DNA of 64,000 nt from Streptomyces sp. NBC_00425. Lineage in GTDB: Bacteria > Actinomycetota > Actinomycetes > Streptomycetales > Streptomycetaceae. This document shows positions 45,521 to 53,672 of the stretch, piece after piece. The stretch covers positions 5,084,001 through 5,148,000 of the forward strand of contig NZ_CP107928.1 in the NCBI RefSeq assembly GCF_036030735.1, given 5' to 3'. Below the pieces are notes generated by a model, which did no database searches, was not told the origin of the DNA, and saw only the letters and a list, made by a program, of their open reading frames with translations. The position numbers were made by a program, and so were the translations under genes. Positions within the stretch are counted from its first letter, which is position 1. Each line of letters begins with the position of its first letter.

Positions 45521-45562
45521 CTACCGCTACCGCTACCGCTACCGCTACCGCTACCGCTACCG
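45521..45562. repeat. Seven 6-bp repeats (CTACCG)
   Basis: Seven perfect CTACCG copies lie between the HerA pseudogene and a small minus-strand gene, reaching its last codons. Confidence 0.95.
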
Positions 45563-45682
45563 CTCCTGCTCGCTCGAAGGCCGTTGCGGGTGCGCCGGTT
45601 GCCGGGCGGGGGGCTTGGGAGCGGTGCGGGCGGCCTCCGCGCGGAGCAGGGCGCGCAGGACGGCGTACGGGTCTGTGGGCAT
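45557..45682 (-). CDS. Very small conserved protein
   Basis: A strong GGGAGG site lies 7 nt before ATG 45682. The 41-residue product begins PTDPYAVLRALLRAEAA and ends in a Pro/Arg-rich tail, where hexamer repeats reach the stop. It follows the secreted-protein gene by 56 nt and is probably co-transcribed. Function is unknown. Confidence 0.6.
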   Translation of the reverse strand: MPTDPYAVLRALLRAEAARTAPKPPARQPAHPQRPSSEQER

Positions 45683-45738
45683 GGTGATTCCTCCCAGGTG
45701 CAGGGATGCTTGCTGACGGTTCCGGGGGACGGCGCCGG

Positions 45739-46068
45739 TCAGCAGCGCAGGATCACCGTGCGCAGGGCGGACAAGCGGTGCTGGGGATGCTGGGGATGCT
45801 GGGGGTGCGAAGCCCGTGCCGACGAGGAGAGCGGCCGTGTCGCCGGGTCGCCCGGCGGCAGGGGGGCCGGCCGCAGCGGGGCGGTGGAGCGGTGGGGGCA
45901 GGAGGCAGGGCGCAGCGGCGTGTCGAGGACGTCGTACTCGACGGTCTCCGAGGCGGCGGCCGGCGGCGCGGCGAACCCGGCGGGAGCGGCCGGCGCGAGC
46001 AGGGCGACGAGCACGACGAGCACGCGCAGCCAGGTGTGGCTGCGCGGGTGCCTTCGTGCGGTGCTCAT
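45739..46068 (-). CDS. Small secreted protein
   Basis: The 109-residue product has a signal peptide (WLRVLVVLVALLAPAAPAGFA), a Pro/Arg-rich body and a conserved-looking end (LRTVILRC) with a C-terminal Cys. GGGGAG lies 10 nt before ATG 46068. A repeat of CCAGCATCC-type sequence gives HPQHPQHPQH. It is paired with the tiny gene downstream. Function is unknown. Confidence 0.65.
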   Translation of the reverse strand: MSTARRHPRSHTWLRVLVVLVALLAPAAPAGFAAPPAAASETVEYDVLDTPLRPASCPHRSTAPLRPAPLPPGDPATRPLSSSARASHPQHPQHPQHRLSALRTVILRC

Positions 46069-46190
46069 GAGAGGTCATCTCCCCGCGACACGCCCGGAGC
46101 TCAGCATGCCGGGCGGGAGAATCACCTGTTCGGAGCAGGGATGCGGGGGGAGGGGGATGCGGAGGAGCGAGATGCGAAGGCGCTACCGGC

Positions 46191-46253
46191 GGGCCACGGG
46201 CCACGGGCCACGGGCCACGGGCCACAGGCCACGGGCCACGGGCCACGGGCCAC
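46191..46253. repeat. Nine 7-bp repeats (GGGCCAC)
   Basis: Nine heptamers in tandem, the sixth reading AGGCCAC, lie between the HhH-GPD gene and the secreted-protein gene. They are non-coding and expected to vary in number. Confidence 0.95.
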
Positions 46254-46291
46254 GGGCCGGGGCCGCGGGGGCAGGGAGGCAGCCGCCGGGA

Positions 46292-46918
46292 TCAGCCGGT
46301 GGGAGCCTGTTTCCCCGCCGGTTTCGCGGCTTTCCCGGCCTTCGCCGCCTTCGCCGCCGCCTTCATCTCCTGTTTGTGCGCCCGGACCTTGCCCAGTGAC
46401 TCCGGGCCGGTGATGTCGGCGACGGAGCGGAACGACTTCGGCTCCCCGTAGGAGCCGGCGGCCTCCCGCCAGCCCGTGGGCCGCACGCCGAGCTGTTTGC
46501 CCAGCAGCGCGAGGAAGATCTGCGCCTTCTGCCGGCCGAACCCGGGCAGCTCCTCGAGGCGCTCGAGCAGTTCCTTGCCGGTGCCGACGTCCTTCCAGAC
46601 GGCGGCCGCGTCCCCGTCGTAGTGCTCGACGAGGTACTGGCAGAGCTGCTGGATGCGCTTGGCCATGGAGCCGGGGTAGCGGTGCACCGCAGGCTTGTCG
46701 GAGAGCAGCGCGGCGAAGGCCTCCGGGTCCCGGACGGCGATGTCCTGTGCGTCCAGGTCGTCGGCGCCGAGCCGGTCGGCGATCGTCCGGGGGCCCTTGA
46801 ACGCCCACTCCATCGGGACCTGCTGGTCCAGCAGCATCCCGACCAGCGCGGCGAGCGGGGACCGCCCGAGGAGCTCGTCGGCCTCGGCATCCTGGGAGAG
46901 GTGAAGGGTGACGTCCAT
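46292..46918 (-). CDS. HhH-GPD-type base-excision repair protein
   Basis: The 208-residue protein has the HhH-GPD fold (about 15-170; LLDQQVPMEWAFKGP, hairpin LPGFGRQKAQIFLALLG). A Lys/Ala-rich tail (about 180-208) probably binds DNA. I do not see a clear catalytic Asp after the hairpin, so glycosylase activity and substrate are uncertain. Confidence 0.82.
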   Translation of the reverse strand: MDVTLHLSQDAEADELLGRSPLAALVGMLLDQQVPMEWAFKGPRTIADRLGADDLDAQDIAVRDPEAFAALLSDKPAVHRYPGSMAKRIQQLCQYLVEHYDGDAAAVWKDVGTGKELLERLEELPGFGRQKAQIFLALLGKQLGVRPTGWREAAGSYGEPKSFRSVADITGPESLGKVRAHKQEMKAAAKAAKAGKAAKPAGKQAPTG

Positions 46919-46942
46919 GGGTCGATGATCCCGCCTGGGCGG

Positions 46943-47677
46943 TCAGTCCGCGCGCCAGTACCCCAGGGCGTGCACCCGCTCCTTCGGGACGCCCAGCTCC
47001 TTGCGCAGGTACGCCGACAACGTCCTGGTGGTGTGGGTGTCGCAGGCGATCCACACGTACGGGTCGGGGGTGGCCCGCAGCAGTCCGGGCAGCTCGGCCC
47101 TGACCCGCTCCACCAGCTCGGCGCCGGAGTCGCGCCGGGGCACGTGCCGTATCTCGTGGCGGGCGGGGTCGGTCCGGAAGGGCAGGCCGTCGGCCTCGCC
47201 CTCGAACCAGACGGTGGCCGGGACGGGGCCGAGCGCGCCCTCTCCCTCCCCGAGCAGCGAGTTGATGGCGGGCAGCGACGCCGGGTCGCCGATGACGAGG
47301 ACGTGCGAGGGAGCGGGGACGGGCGGCGCGAAGCCGGTGCCCTGGACGGTCGCCTCGATGGTGTCGCCGGGCACGGCCGCCCGGGCCCAGTCGCTGGCGG
47401 CGCCGTCGTGCAGGGCGAACTCCAGGCCGAAGGCGCCGGCCGCCGGGTCAGGGTCGACCAACGTGTAGGCCCGCTGGTGCGGTCGGCCCGCGTTGTCGAA
47501 CCAGAGCCGCACCCAGAGCGTCGGGTGGACGCCGGTCGCGGCGAGCAGTCCGCCGTCCGACAGGTGCAGCCGGCGGTAGTCGCCGGTGACGTCCTCCGCG
47601 CCCGTGACGGTGAGGGTGAAGTCCTTCGCCCGCATCAACTTGAGGACCGCGCCCTCCCAGCCCCGCCCCTGTGCCAT
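46943..47677 (-). CDS. Siderophore-interacting (ferric-siderophore reductase) protein
   Basis: The 244-residue protein (from ATG 47677) has the SIP/ViuB FAD-binding barrel (RAYTLVDPDPAAGAFGLEFALHDG, about 75-98) and NAD(P)H domain (LVIGDPASLPAINSLL, WIACDTHTTRTLSAYLRKELG). Such flavoproteins reduce ferric siderophores in the cytosol to release iron. An iron box lies about 40 nt upstream, shared with the divergent acylase gene, so it should be repressed by a DtxR-type regulator when iron is ample. Confidence 0.88.
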   Translation of the reverse strand: MAQGRGWEGAVLKLMRAKDFTLTVTGAEDVTGDYRRLHLSDGGLLAATGVHPTLWVRLWFDNAGRPHQRAYTLVDPDPAAGAFGLEFALHDGAASDWARAAVPGDTIEATVQGTGFAPPVPAPSHVLVIGDPASLPAINSLLGEGEGALGPVPATVWFEGEADGLPFRTDPARHEIRHVPRRDSGAELVERVRAELPGLLRATPDPYVWIACDTHTTRTLSAYLRKELGVPKERVHALGYWRAD

Positions 47678-47716
47678 GCCCTCTTCACCTTTCACGTACG
47701 ATTCCGCCGCAAGTAC

Positions 47717-47735
47717 TTAGGGAAGCCTAACCTTA
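47717..47735. promoter_or_regulatory. DtxR/DmdR1-type iron box
   Basis: TTAGGGAAGCCTAACCTTA (reverse TAAGGTTAGGCTTCCCTAA) closely matches the actinobacterial iron box TTAGGTTAGGCTAACCTAA. Its last base is the A of the acylase ATG, and it lies 39 nt before the reductase start, so one site can control both divergent genes. Confidence 0.8.
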
Positions 47736-50005
47736 TGGGAAAGCTGGGCCGCAGGGTGACCACCGAGATCTACCGCGACGCGTGGGGCGTCCCGCATCTG
47801 CGCGCCGACGACGCCCTGTCGCTCGCCCGCCTCCAGGGACTGGTGACCGCGCGGGACCGCGCCTGGCAGCTCGAGGTCGAACGGCACCGCGCGCGGGGCT
47901 CCTCGGCGTCGTTCCTCGGACCCGACGCCCTCTCCTGGGACCTCCTCGTGCGCCGCGCCCGCCTCGACGACACGGCGCGACGCTGCTTCGACGACCTGGA
48001 CGGGCGCGACCCCGAGACGGCCGACTGGACGCGCGCGTACGTCGACGGCGTCAACGAGGGCCTGCGGGAGACGTCCCGCGCGGGCCTCGCCCCCGAGTTC
48101 GCGCGCGTCGGCCTCGTGCCCGGCCGCTGGGAACCCTGGACGCCGCTGGCCGTCTGGCTGGCCACGCACATCCTGTTCGCCGGGTTCCCCGCCAAGCTGT
48201 GGCGCGAGGAGGCCGCCCGGCATCTCGGCCCCGAGGCGGTCGGGCTGTTCGCCACGGACGGGCCCGGCACCTCCGGCAGCAACGGCTGGCTGGTCAGCGG
48301 CGACCGCACGGTCACCGGGCAGCCGGTCATCGCCGGCGACCCGCACCGGTTCGTCGAGGAGCCCGGCGTGTACCAGCAGATCCGCCTGGCCTGCGACGAG
48401 TTCGACGTCGTCGGCCTCGCGGTGCCGGGCGTCCCGGGCATCGCGCACTTCGGGCACACCGGCACGGTCGCCTGGGCCATCACCAACGCCATGGCCGACT
48501 ACCAGGACCTCTACCGCGAACGCCTGCGCCGCACCGGCGCGGCAGTCGAGGCGCTCGGCCCGGACGGCGGCTGGCGGCGGGTGGCCCGGCACACCGAACT
48601 CGTGCGGGTGGCGGGGGAGGAGCCGGTCGAGGTGGAGGTGCTCGAGACCGAACGGGGCCCCGTGATCGCCGGAGGACCGGAAGGCCTCGACAACGGCTCC
48701 CCGGGCTTCCCCGGCTTCTCCAGCCCCCCCGGTTCCTCCGAGTCCTCCGGCTCCCCGGGCTCCCCTAATTCCTCTCGGGCCTCCGGCTCCTCCGGCTCCT
48801 CCGGCACCCCAGGTCCGTCTGACTGGCCCTCCGGCACCCCCGACGACGGTCCCGACGCTCCCGGTGCCCCTCCGCTCGCGGTGAGCCTGCGCTATCCGCC
48901 CCGCGTCACCTCCGACCTCGGCTTCCAGGCCCTGCTCCCGCTGCTGCGGGCCCGCCGGGTCGCCGACGTGGACCGGGCCTTCGACCAGTGGGCCGAGCCC
49001 GTCAACGTCGTCCAGGCCGCCGACACCGAGGGCGGTCTGCTGCACCGGGTCGCGGGCCGGGTGCCGCGCCGAGCCGCGGCCAACGGCACCCGCGTCGTGC
49101 CCGCCTGGGAGCCCGGCCACGAATGGACCGGCTGGCACGAGACGCCCCGCGCGGGACTGACCGACGGCGTCGCGGTGATGGCCAACCAGCGGGGTCCGGC
49201 GGCGCGGCTGGGCGTCGAGTTCGCCGCGCCGCACCGCGCCGACCGCATCCGGACGCTGCTGGCACGCCGGCGGCAGTGGTCCGCGTCCGACATGGCGGCC
49301 GTCCACACGGACACCCGGCTCGCTTCCGCCGAGCCCCTGCTGGCACACGTGTCCGCACTCGACGGCCTGACCGGCCCGGCCACCGCACTCCGCGAGCGCC
49401 TGCTGCGCTGGGACCGCCGGATGGACGCCGGCAGCGAGGACGCCGGCCGGTACGCGGCCCTGCGCGGCGCCGTCGTCCGCCGGCTCGCCGCACATCCGGC
49501 CTTCGCCGCCCTGACGGCCCCGCCCGCCTACCCGGACGTCCTCCTGCCCTGGCTGGCGCTCCTCCCGCGGATCGGATACGCCCTCGAACACCTGCTGAGC
49601 GCCGAGGAGTTGTACGGCGTCGACCGGCCGCGGCTGGTGCGGGAGGCCCTCGAGGAGACGGCCCGGCAGCCGGCCCTCCGCTGGGGCGACACCCACCGCC
49701 TCGCCCCCTGGCGGGCCCTGCCCGACCCCGCGTACAGGGGACCGGCCCTCGCCGGCGACCACGACTGCGTGCTGTGCACCTCGTCCGTGCCCGGCGCGAC
49801 CGACCTCGCCGCCCGCGGTCCCGCCGCCCGCTACGTGTGGGACCTGGCCCGCCGCGAGGACAGCCTGTGGGTCGTCCCGCACGGAGCGTCCGGCGTCCCC
49901 GGCCATCCCCACCACCACGATCAGCTCCCCTTGTGGCTCGAGGGCGAGCTGGCTCCGGTCGTCACCGACTGGGCGCAGCTGAAGAAGGAGAGCGACCATG
50001 GCTGA
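47735..50005 (+). CDS. Penicillin acylase family (Ntn hydrolase) protein
   Basis: From ATG 47735 the product has 756 residues. It shows the family start (EIYRDAWGVPHLRADD), the autocatalytic cleavage site GTSGSNGWLVSG with the nucleophilic Ser of the beta chain (about 187), and GDPHRFVEEPGVYQQIRL. A Gly/Ser/Pro insert (about 315-375) is unusual. No signal peptide is seen, so it should act inside the cell. The iron box over its start points to siderophore work, such as acyl trimming like PvdQ. The substrate is not known. Confidence 0.85.
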   Translation: MGKLGRRVTTEIYRDAWGVPHLRADDALSLARLQGLVTARDRAWQLEVERHRARGSSASFLGPDALSWDLLVRRARLDDTARRCFDDLDGRDPETADWTRAYVDGVNEGLRETSRAGLAPEFARVGLVPGRWEPWTPLAVWLATHILFAGFPAKLWREEAARHLGPEAVGLFATDGPGTSGSNGWLVSGDRTVTGQPVIAGDPHRFVEEPGVYQQIRLACDEFDVVGLAVPGVPGIAHFGHTGTVAWAITNAMADYQDLYRERLRRTGAAVEALGPDGGWRRVARHTELVRVAGEEPVEVEVLETERGPVIAGGPEGLDNGSPGFPGFSSPPGSSESSGSPGSPNSSRASGSSGSSGTPGPSDWPSGTPDDGPDAPGAPPLAVSLRYPPRVTSDLGFQALLPLLRARRVADVDRAFDQWAEPVNVVQAADTEGGLLHRVAGRVPRRAAANGTRVVPAWEPGHEWTGWHETPRAGLTDGVAVMANQRGPAARLGVEFAAPHRADRIRTLLARRRQWSASDMAAVHTDTRLASAEPLLAHVSALDGLTGPATALRERLLRWDRRMDAGSEDAGRYAALRGAVVRRLAAHPAFAALTAPPAYPDVLLPWLALLPRIGYALEHLLSAEELYGVDRPRLVREALEETARQPALRWGDTHRLAPWRALPDPAYRGPALAGDHDCVLCTSSVPGATDLAARGPAARYVWDLARREDSLWVVPHGASGVPGHPHHHDQLPLWLEGELAPVVTDWAQLKKESDHG

Positions 50006-50666
50006 CCGTTTCGCGGTGGAGGGCAACCGTTCCGTGGTGGAGGACGCGCCCGGAGACGCCCCCGGGGCCGCCCCCGCACCTGCGTACGTCCACCGGCAGA
50101 CGGCCGGCGGGCTCGGCGTCGTCGGCATCCGTCCCGTCGACGCCGAGGCCGACGCGGACGTCGTCCACGGGTGGGTCCGCGAGGAGCGGGCCGCGTTCTG
50201 GGGCATGAACGGCCTGACGCGGGACCAGGTCGCCGACATCTACGCGCACATGGCCGGCCTCGACACCCACCACGCGTTCCTGGTCGAGCTGGACGGCGCC
50301 CCGGTCGCCCTCCTCCAGACCTACGAGCCGGCCGCGGACCGGGTCGGCGACTGCTACGAGGTGGCCTCCGGCGACCTCGGCATCCATCTGCTCCTCGCGC
50401 CGGCGGGCGCCCGGGGCGTGCGCAGCGGCTGGTCGTCGGCGCTGATGGGCGTGCTCGCCTCGTACGTCCTGCTGGGCCTCGACCGTTCGCGGGTCGTGGT
50501 GGACCCCGACGTGCGCAACGAGAAGGCGATCGCCCGCTTCCTGCGGCAGGGCTTCGAGGCGGGCCCGGTCGTCACCCTGCCCGAGATCGACCTGCCGGAC
50601 GTGTATCTGCCCGAGAAGAAGGCCCAGCTGGCCTTTCTGCGCCGGGAGGTAGCCTTCCCCGCGTGA
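49998..50666 (+). CDS. IucB/RhbD-like GNAT acetyltransferase
   Basis: The 222-residue protein overlaps the acylase gene by 8 nt. Its GNAT domain (about 40-215) carries the siderophore-type signature REERAAFWGMNGLTRDQVADIY, DLGIHLLLAP and VVVDPDVRNEKAIARFLRQGF. Relatives acylate hydroxylamine or amine groups of hydroxamate siderophores (IucB, MbtK class). With the acylase it suggests removal and replacement of an acyl group on a siderophore. Confidence 0.85.
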   Translation: MADRFAVEGNRSVVEDAPGDAPGAAPAPAYVHRQTAGGLGVVGIRPVDAEADADVVHGWVREERAAFWGMNGLTRDQVADIYAHMAGLDTHHAFLVELDGAPVALLQTYEPAADRVGDCYEVASGDLGIHLLLAPAGARGVRSGWSSALMGVLASYVLLGLDRSRVVVDPDVRNEKAIARFLRQGFEAGPVVTLPEIDLPDVYLPEKKAQLAFLRREVAFPA

Positions 50667-50773
50667 CGGCCCCGCCCACCCCTTGAGGCCTCACGGTGAA
50701 CCGGATGGCCCGTGCACGCGTACGTATCCGCGAGTACGCGGGTCTCGAGTCTCGAGCAAGACGGAGCGGTGAC

Positions 50774-53032
50774 GTGAGCGAAGGGCGCGATGGCGGGCGA
50801 CCCCAGGGCCGGCACGGCGACGGGCCCGCACCCGACGGCGGACGCCACGGCGGACCGACCGGCGGGCCCCTCGGCCGCTCCCGCCGCGGACGGACCGGCG
50901 GTGGGCGGCGGTTCGGCGCCGTGCCGCGTGCCGGTCGTCGACGGCAGCTGCAGGCACTGGTGCTGCTGGGCGCCGTGCTCCTCCTGCTCGGCCTCGGCGG
51001 CGGACCGGCCTCGGCCCACGCGGCCCTCCGTGGCGCCGATCCGGTGGACGGAAGCGTCGTCAAGACGTCCCCCGGCTCGATCACCCTCACCTTCACCGAG
51101 TCCGTGGGCCTGCTCGACGACTCCTTCCGCGTCTTCGACCCCGACAACCGGCGGGTGGAGACGGGCCGGGCGGGGCACGCCGACGGCCGCACCGACACCG
51201 CGCGCGTCACCCTGCCCCGCAAGCTCGGCACCGGCACGTTCACGGTGTCCTGGCGCGTCGTGTCCGCGGACAGCCACCCGATCGCCGGCGCCTTCACCTT
51301 CTCCGTGGGCAAGCCGTCCGCCGTCCCGCCGGCCCTGCCCAGCACCTCGGTGGAGGACCCGGCCACCAGCGGTCTGTTCAACATCGGCCGCTACCTCGCC
51401 TACATCGCCGCCGCCCTCCTCATCGGCACCGGCGTCTTCGTCGCCGTCTGCGGTCCGCCGGACGTCCGCCCCCTGCGCAGGCTGCTGCTGGCCGGCTGGT
51501 GGGCGCTCGCCGGGTCGACGGTGTTCCTGCTCCTGCTCCGCGCCCCCTACGAGACCGGCGCCGGGCCGGTACAGGCCCTGGACCTCTCCGGCCTCACCCG
51601 CACCCTGGGCACCCGTCCCGGCCTGGCCCTGGTGGCGCGGCTCGTGCTGCTGGCGGCGGTCGCTGCGCTGCTCCTGCGGCAGCGCGCGCTCCCGCAGGGC
51701 GAACGGCCCTCGCGTGCGTCGCTCGTGACCGGCGGCGCGCTGGCCGTGGCCCTGACCCTGACCTGGGCCGCCGCAGAACACGCGTCGGCCGGCATCCAGG
51801 TCCCGGCGGCGATGACGTCCTCGGTGCTCCACCTGTTGGCGATGGCGGCCTGGCTGGGCGGTCTGACGGCCCTGCTCACCCTGCTGCATCGCGCCTCCGT
51901 CCCCTCGTACGTGGTCACCCGCTTCTCCCGGACGGCCGGCCTCTCGGTCGTCGTCCTGGTGGTCACCGGCGTCTACCAGTCCTGGCGCGGCCTCGGCTCC
52001 ACGTCCGCGCTGACGGACACCACGTACGGCCGGGTCCTGCTCGCGAAGCTCGCCGCGGTGACGGTCCTGCTGATGGCGGGGGCGTGGTCGCGACGGACGG
52101 TCCGCAACGCGACGTCGGCGAAGACGGCCAGTGCGGCCAGTACGGCAAAGACGGCCAGTGCGGCCAGTACGGCGACGACACCGGGGAACGTCACGGCCGG
52201 GGCTGCCGGGGCGACCGATGCTCTGGAGGCGACGGAGGCGACCGCGAAACGGGAGGCCCGGGTGCCGCAACCGGTGGGAGGTCGGACGGCCGCGGCGGAC
52301 GGCGCCGAGGCGGACCGCGCCCCCCATCGGGCCGACGTCGACGGGGACGGGGACGGAGACCCGGACCGGCTTCAGGGCGACGGCGACACGGGAAGCCGTC
52401 CGACGGGCGAGGCTTCGACGGGCGACGGGCCGACGCAGCCCGCGCTCCCGGCGGACGAGCCGCCCTCTGCCGACTCCTCCGCCGGCTCCTCCGCCGGGGC
52501 GGCCCGTGTCTCCGTCGCCGCCCGCACTCCGGTCGACCCGCGCCGGTCGCTGCGCCGCTCCGTGCTGGTCGAGGTCGTCGTCGCGGTCGTCGTGCTCGTC
52601 CTGACGACCGTGCTCACCGGCACCCTGCCGGGCAGGGCGGCGGCCGAGGCGGCGGCGGCCGGGCAGGACGCCGGACTGCCCGTGGCCTCCGTGATCGACG
52701 TCCCCTTCTCCTTCGGCTCACCGGGCGTCAGCAGCGTCCGGGGCAAGGCGCAGGTCACCCTCGACCCGGGGCGGGTGGGCGACAACAACCTGCAGGCCGT
52801 GGTCTACGGTGCCGACGGCGGCTTCGTCACCGTGCCCGAACTGCGCATCTCCTTCACCCTCCCCGACCAGGACGTCGGCCCTCTCGACGCCAAGGTCACC
52901 GACAAGGGCGGCTACTGGGGCGCCGACGCCGTGAACCTGCCCATCCCCGGGAACTGGGAGATGAAGGTGACGGTGCGGGTGTCGGAGGTCGACCAGGTGA
53001 GCGTGACGAAGCCGGTCCGCATCGAGCGCTGA
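50774..53032 (+). CDS. CopC-CopD copper-resistance fusion
   Basis: From GTG 50774 (GGAG 7 nt upstream; GTG 50696 also possible) the product has 752 residues. After a basic start and signal helix comes a CopC domain whose mature end is ASAH (copper-binding His), with ADSHPIAG later. A CopD membrane domain follows (about 175-445). A Thr/Asp-rich insert (450-600) includes a duplicated 27-bp unit at 52117-52170 (AKTASAAST twice). A last helix and a YtkA-like beta domain (about 645-752) end it. It probably imports or handles copper at the membrane. Confidence 0.88.
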   Translation: MSEGRDGGRPQGRHGDGPAPDGGRHGGPTGGPLGRSRRGRTGGGRRFGAVPRAGRRRQLQALVLLGAVLLLLGLGGGPASAHAALRGADPVDGSVVKTSPGSITLTFTESVGLLDDSFRVFDPDNRRVETGRAGHADGRTDTARVTLPRKLGTGTFTVSWRVVSADSHPIAGAFTFSVGKPSAVPPALPSTSVEDPATSGLFNIGRYLAYIAAALLIGTGVFVAVCGPPDVRPLRRLLLAGWWALAGSTVFLLLLRAPYETGAGPVQALDLSGLTRTLGTRPGLALVARLVLLAAVAALLLRQRALPQGERPSRASLVTGGALAVALTLTWAAAEHASAGIQVPAAMTSSVLHLLAMAAWLGGLTALLTLLHRASVPSYVVTRFSRTAGLSVVVLVVTGVYQSWRGLGSTSALTDTTYGRVLLAKLAAVTVLLMAGAWSRRTVRNATSAKTASAASTAKTASAASTATTPGNVTAGAAGATDALEATEATAKREARVPQPVGGRTAAADGAEADRAPHRADVDGDGDGDPDRLQGDGDTGSRPTGEASTGDGPTQPALPADEPPSADSSAGSSAGAARVSVAARTPVDPRRSLRRSVLVEVVVAVVVLVLTTVLTGTLPGRAAAEAAAAGQDAGLPVASVIDVPFSFGSPGVSSVRGKAQVTLDPGRVGDNNLQAVVYGADGGFVTVPELRISFTLPDQDVGPLDAKVTDKGGYWGADAVNLPIPGNWEMKVTVRVSEVDQVSVTKPVRIER

Positions 53033-53072
53033 GGCCGCCGGCGCCGCCCCGGGGCGCACCTCGGGTCCGGCG

Positions 53073-53558
53073 TCAGCGCCCCGGCTCCGGAGTGGCGTGG
53101 CGGGCCGCCAGGGCGAGTTCCTCCTCCTCGAGACGGCGCGAGCAGCGCGCGTCGGGGTCGTACGCGACGGCCGTGCTGACGCAGGTGCAGAACACCCGCG
53201 CGTCACGGGTGACGCGGCTGGTGACCCGGAAGGACGAGCGGCGCAGGTCGCCGATGGTCGTGACGATGGTGACCGGCTCGGGCTCCAGCACGAGCGGCTC
53301 GGTGTAGTCGAGCTCGTGGCGCGCGTACACGAACCGCGGGCGGATCTCCTGCCCGGGCAGCCCGGGACGCAGGTAGAACAGGTCGATGTGGGCGTCCTGG
53401 ATCATCTCGAGCAACCGCGCGTTGTTCACGTGCTGCATGGAGTCCAGGTCGCTCATGCGGACCTGACGGAGATACAGGTGCGGCCGACGGTCCGGCGCGT
53501 CGTGGGGCGGGCGTGCGGTGCTCGGGCGGCGGACGTCGGACGCCAGGGTGTGGATCAA
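53073..53558 (-). CDS. Acyl-CoA thioesterase (4HBT hotdog)
   Basis: The 161-residue hotdog protein has the 4HBT signature (VRMSDLDSMQHVNNARLLEMIQ, about 33-54). The TTG 53558 start has GAGGAG upstream. It releases free acids from acyl-CoA or acyl-ACP. It is downstream of the glycosyltransferase on the same strand (about 115 nt). Substrate chain length is not readable. Confidence 0.8.
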   Translation of the reverse strand: MIHTLASDVRRPSTARPPHDAPDRRPHLYLRQVRMSDLDSMQHVNNARLLEMIQDAHIDLFYLRPGLPGQEIRPRFVYARHELDYTEPLVLEPEPVTIVTTIGDLRRSSFRVTSRVTRDARVFCTCVSTAVAYDPDARCSRRLEEEELALAARHATPEPGR

Positions 53559-53672
53559 GGGGTCGCTCCTCGGAACAGGGTCCCGGCCTCCCGGGCCGGC
53601 GTGTTGTCCCGGCGCCGCGGCTGCCGGGACGGCGGGCCCCGGTGAGGACCGAGGGCCTGCGGTGACTGCGGT

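Noticed and set aside
45521..46253. Possible CRISPR-like arrays
   Set aside because: Repeats are 6 and 7 bp with no spacers, and there are no cas genes; they are micro- and minisatellites.
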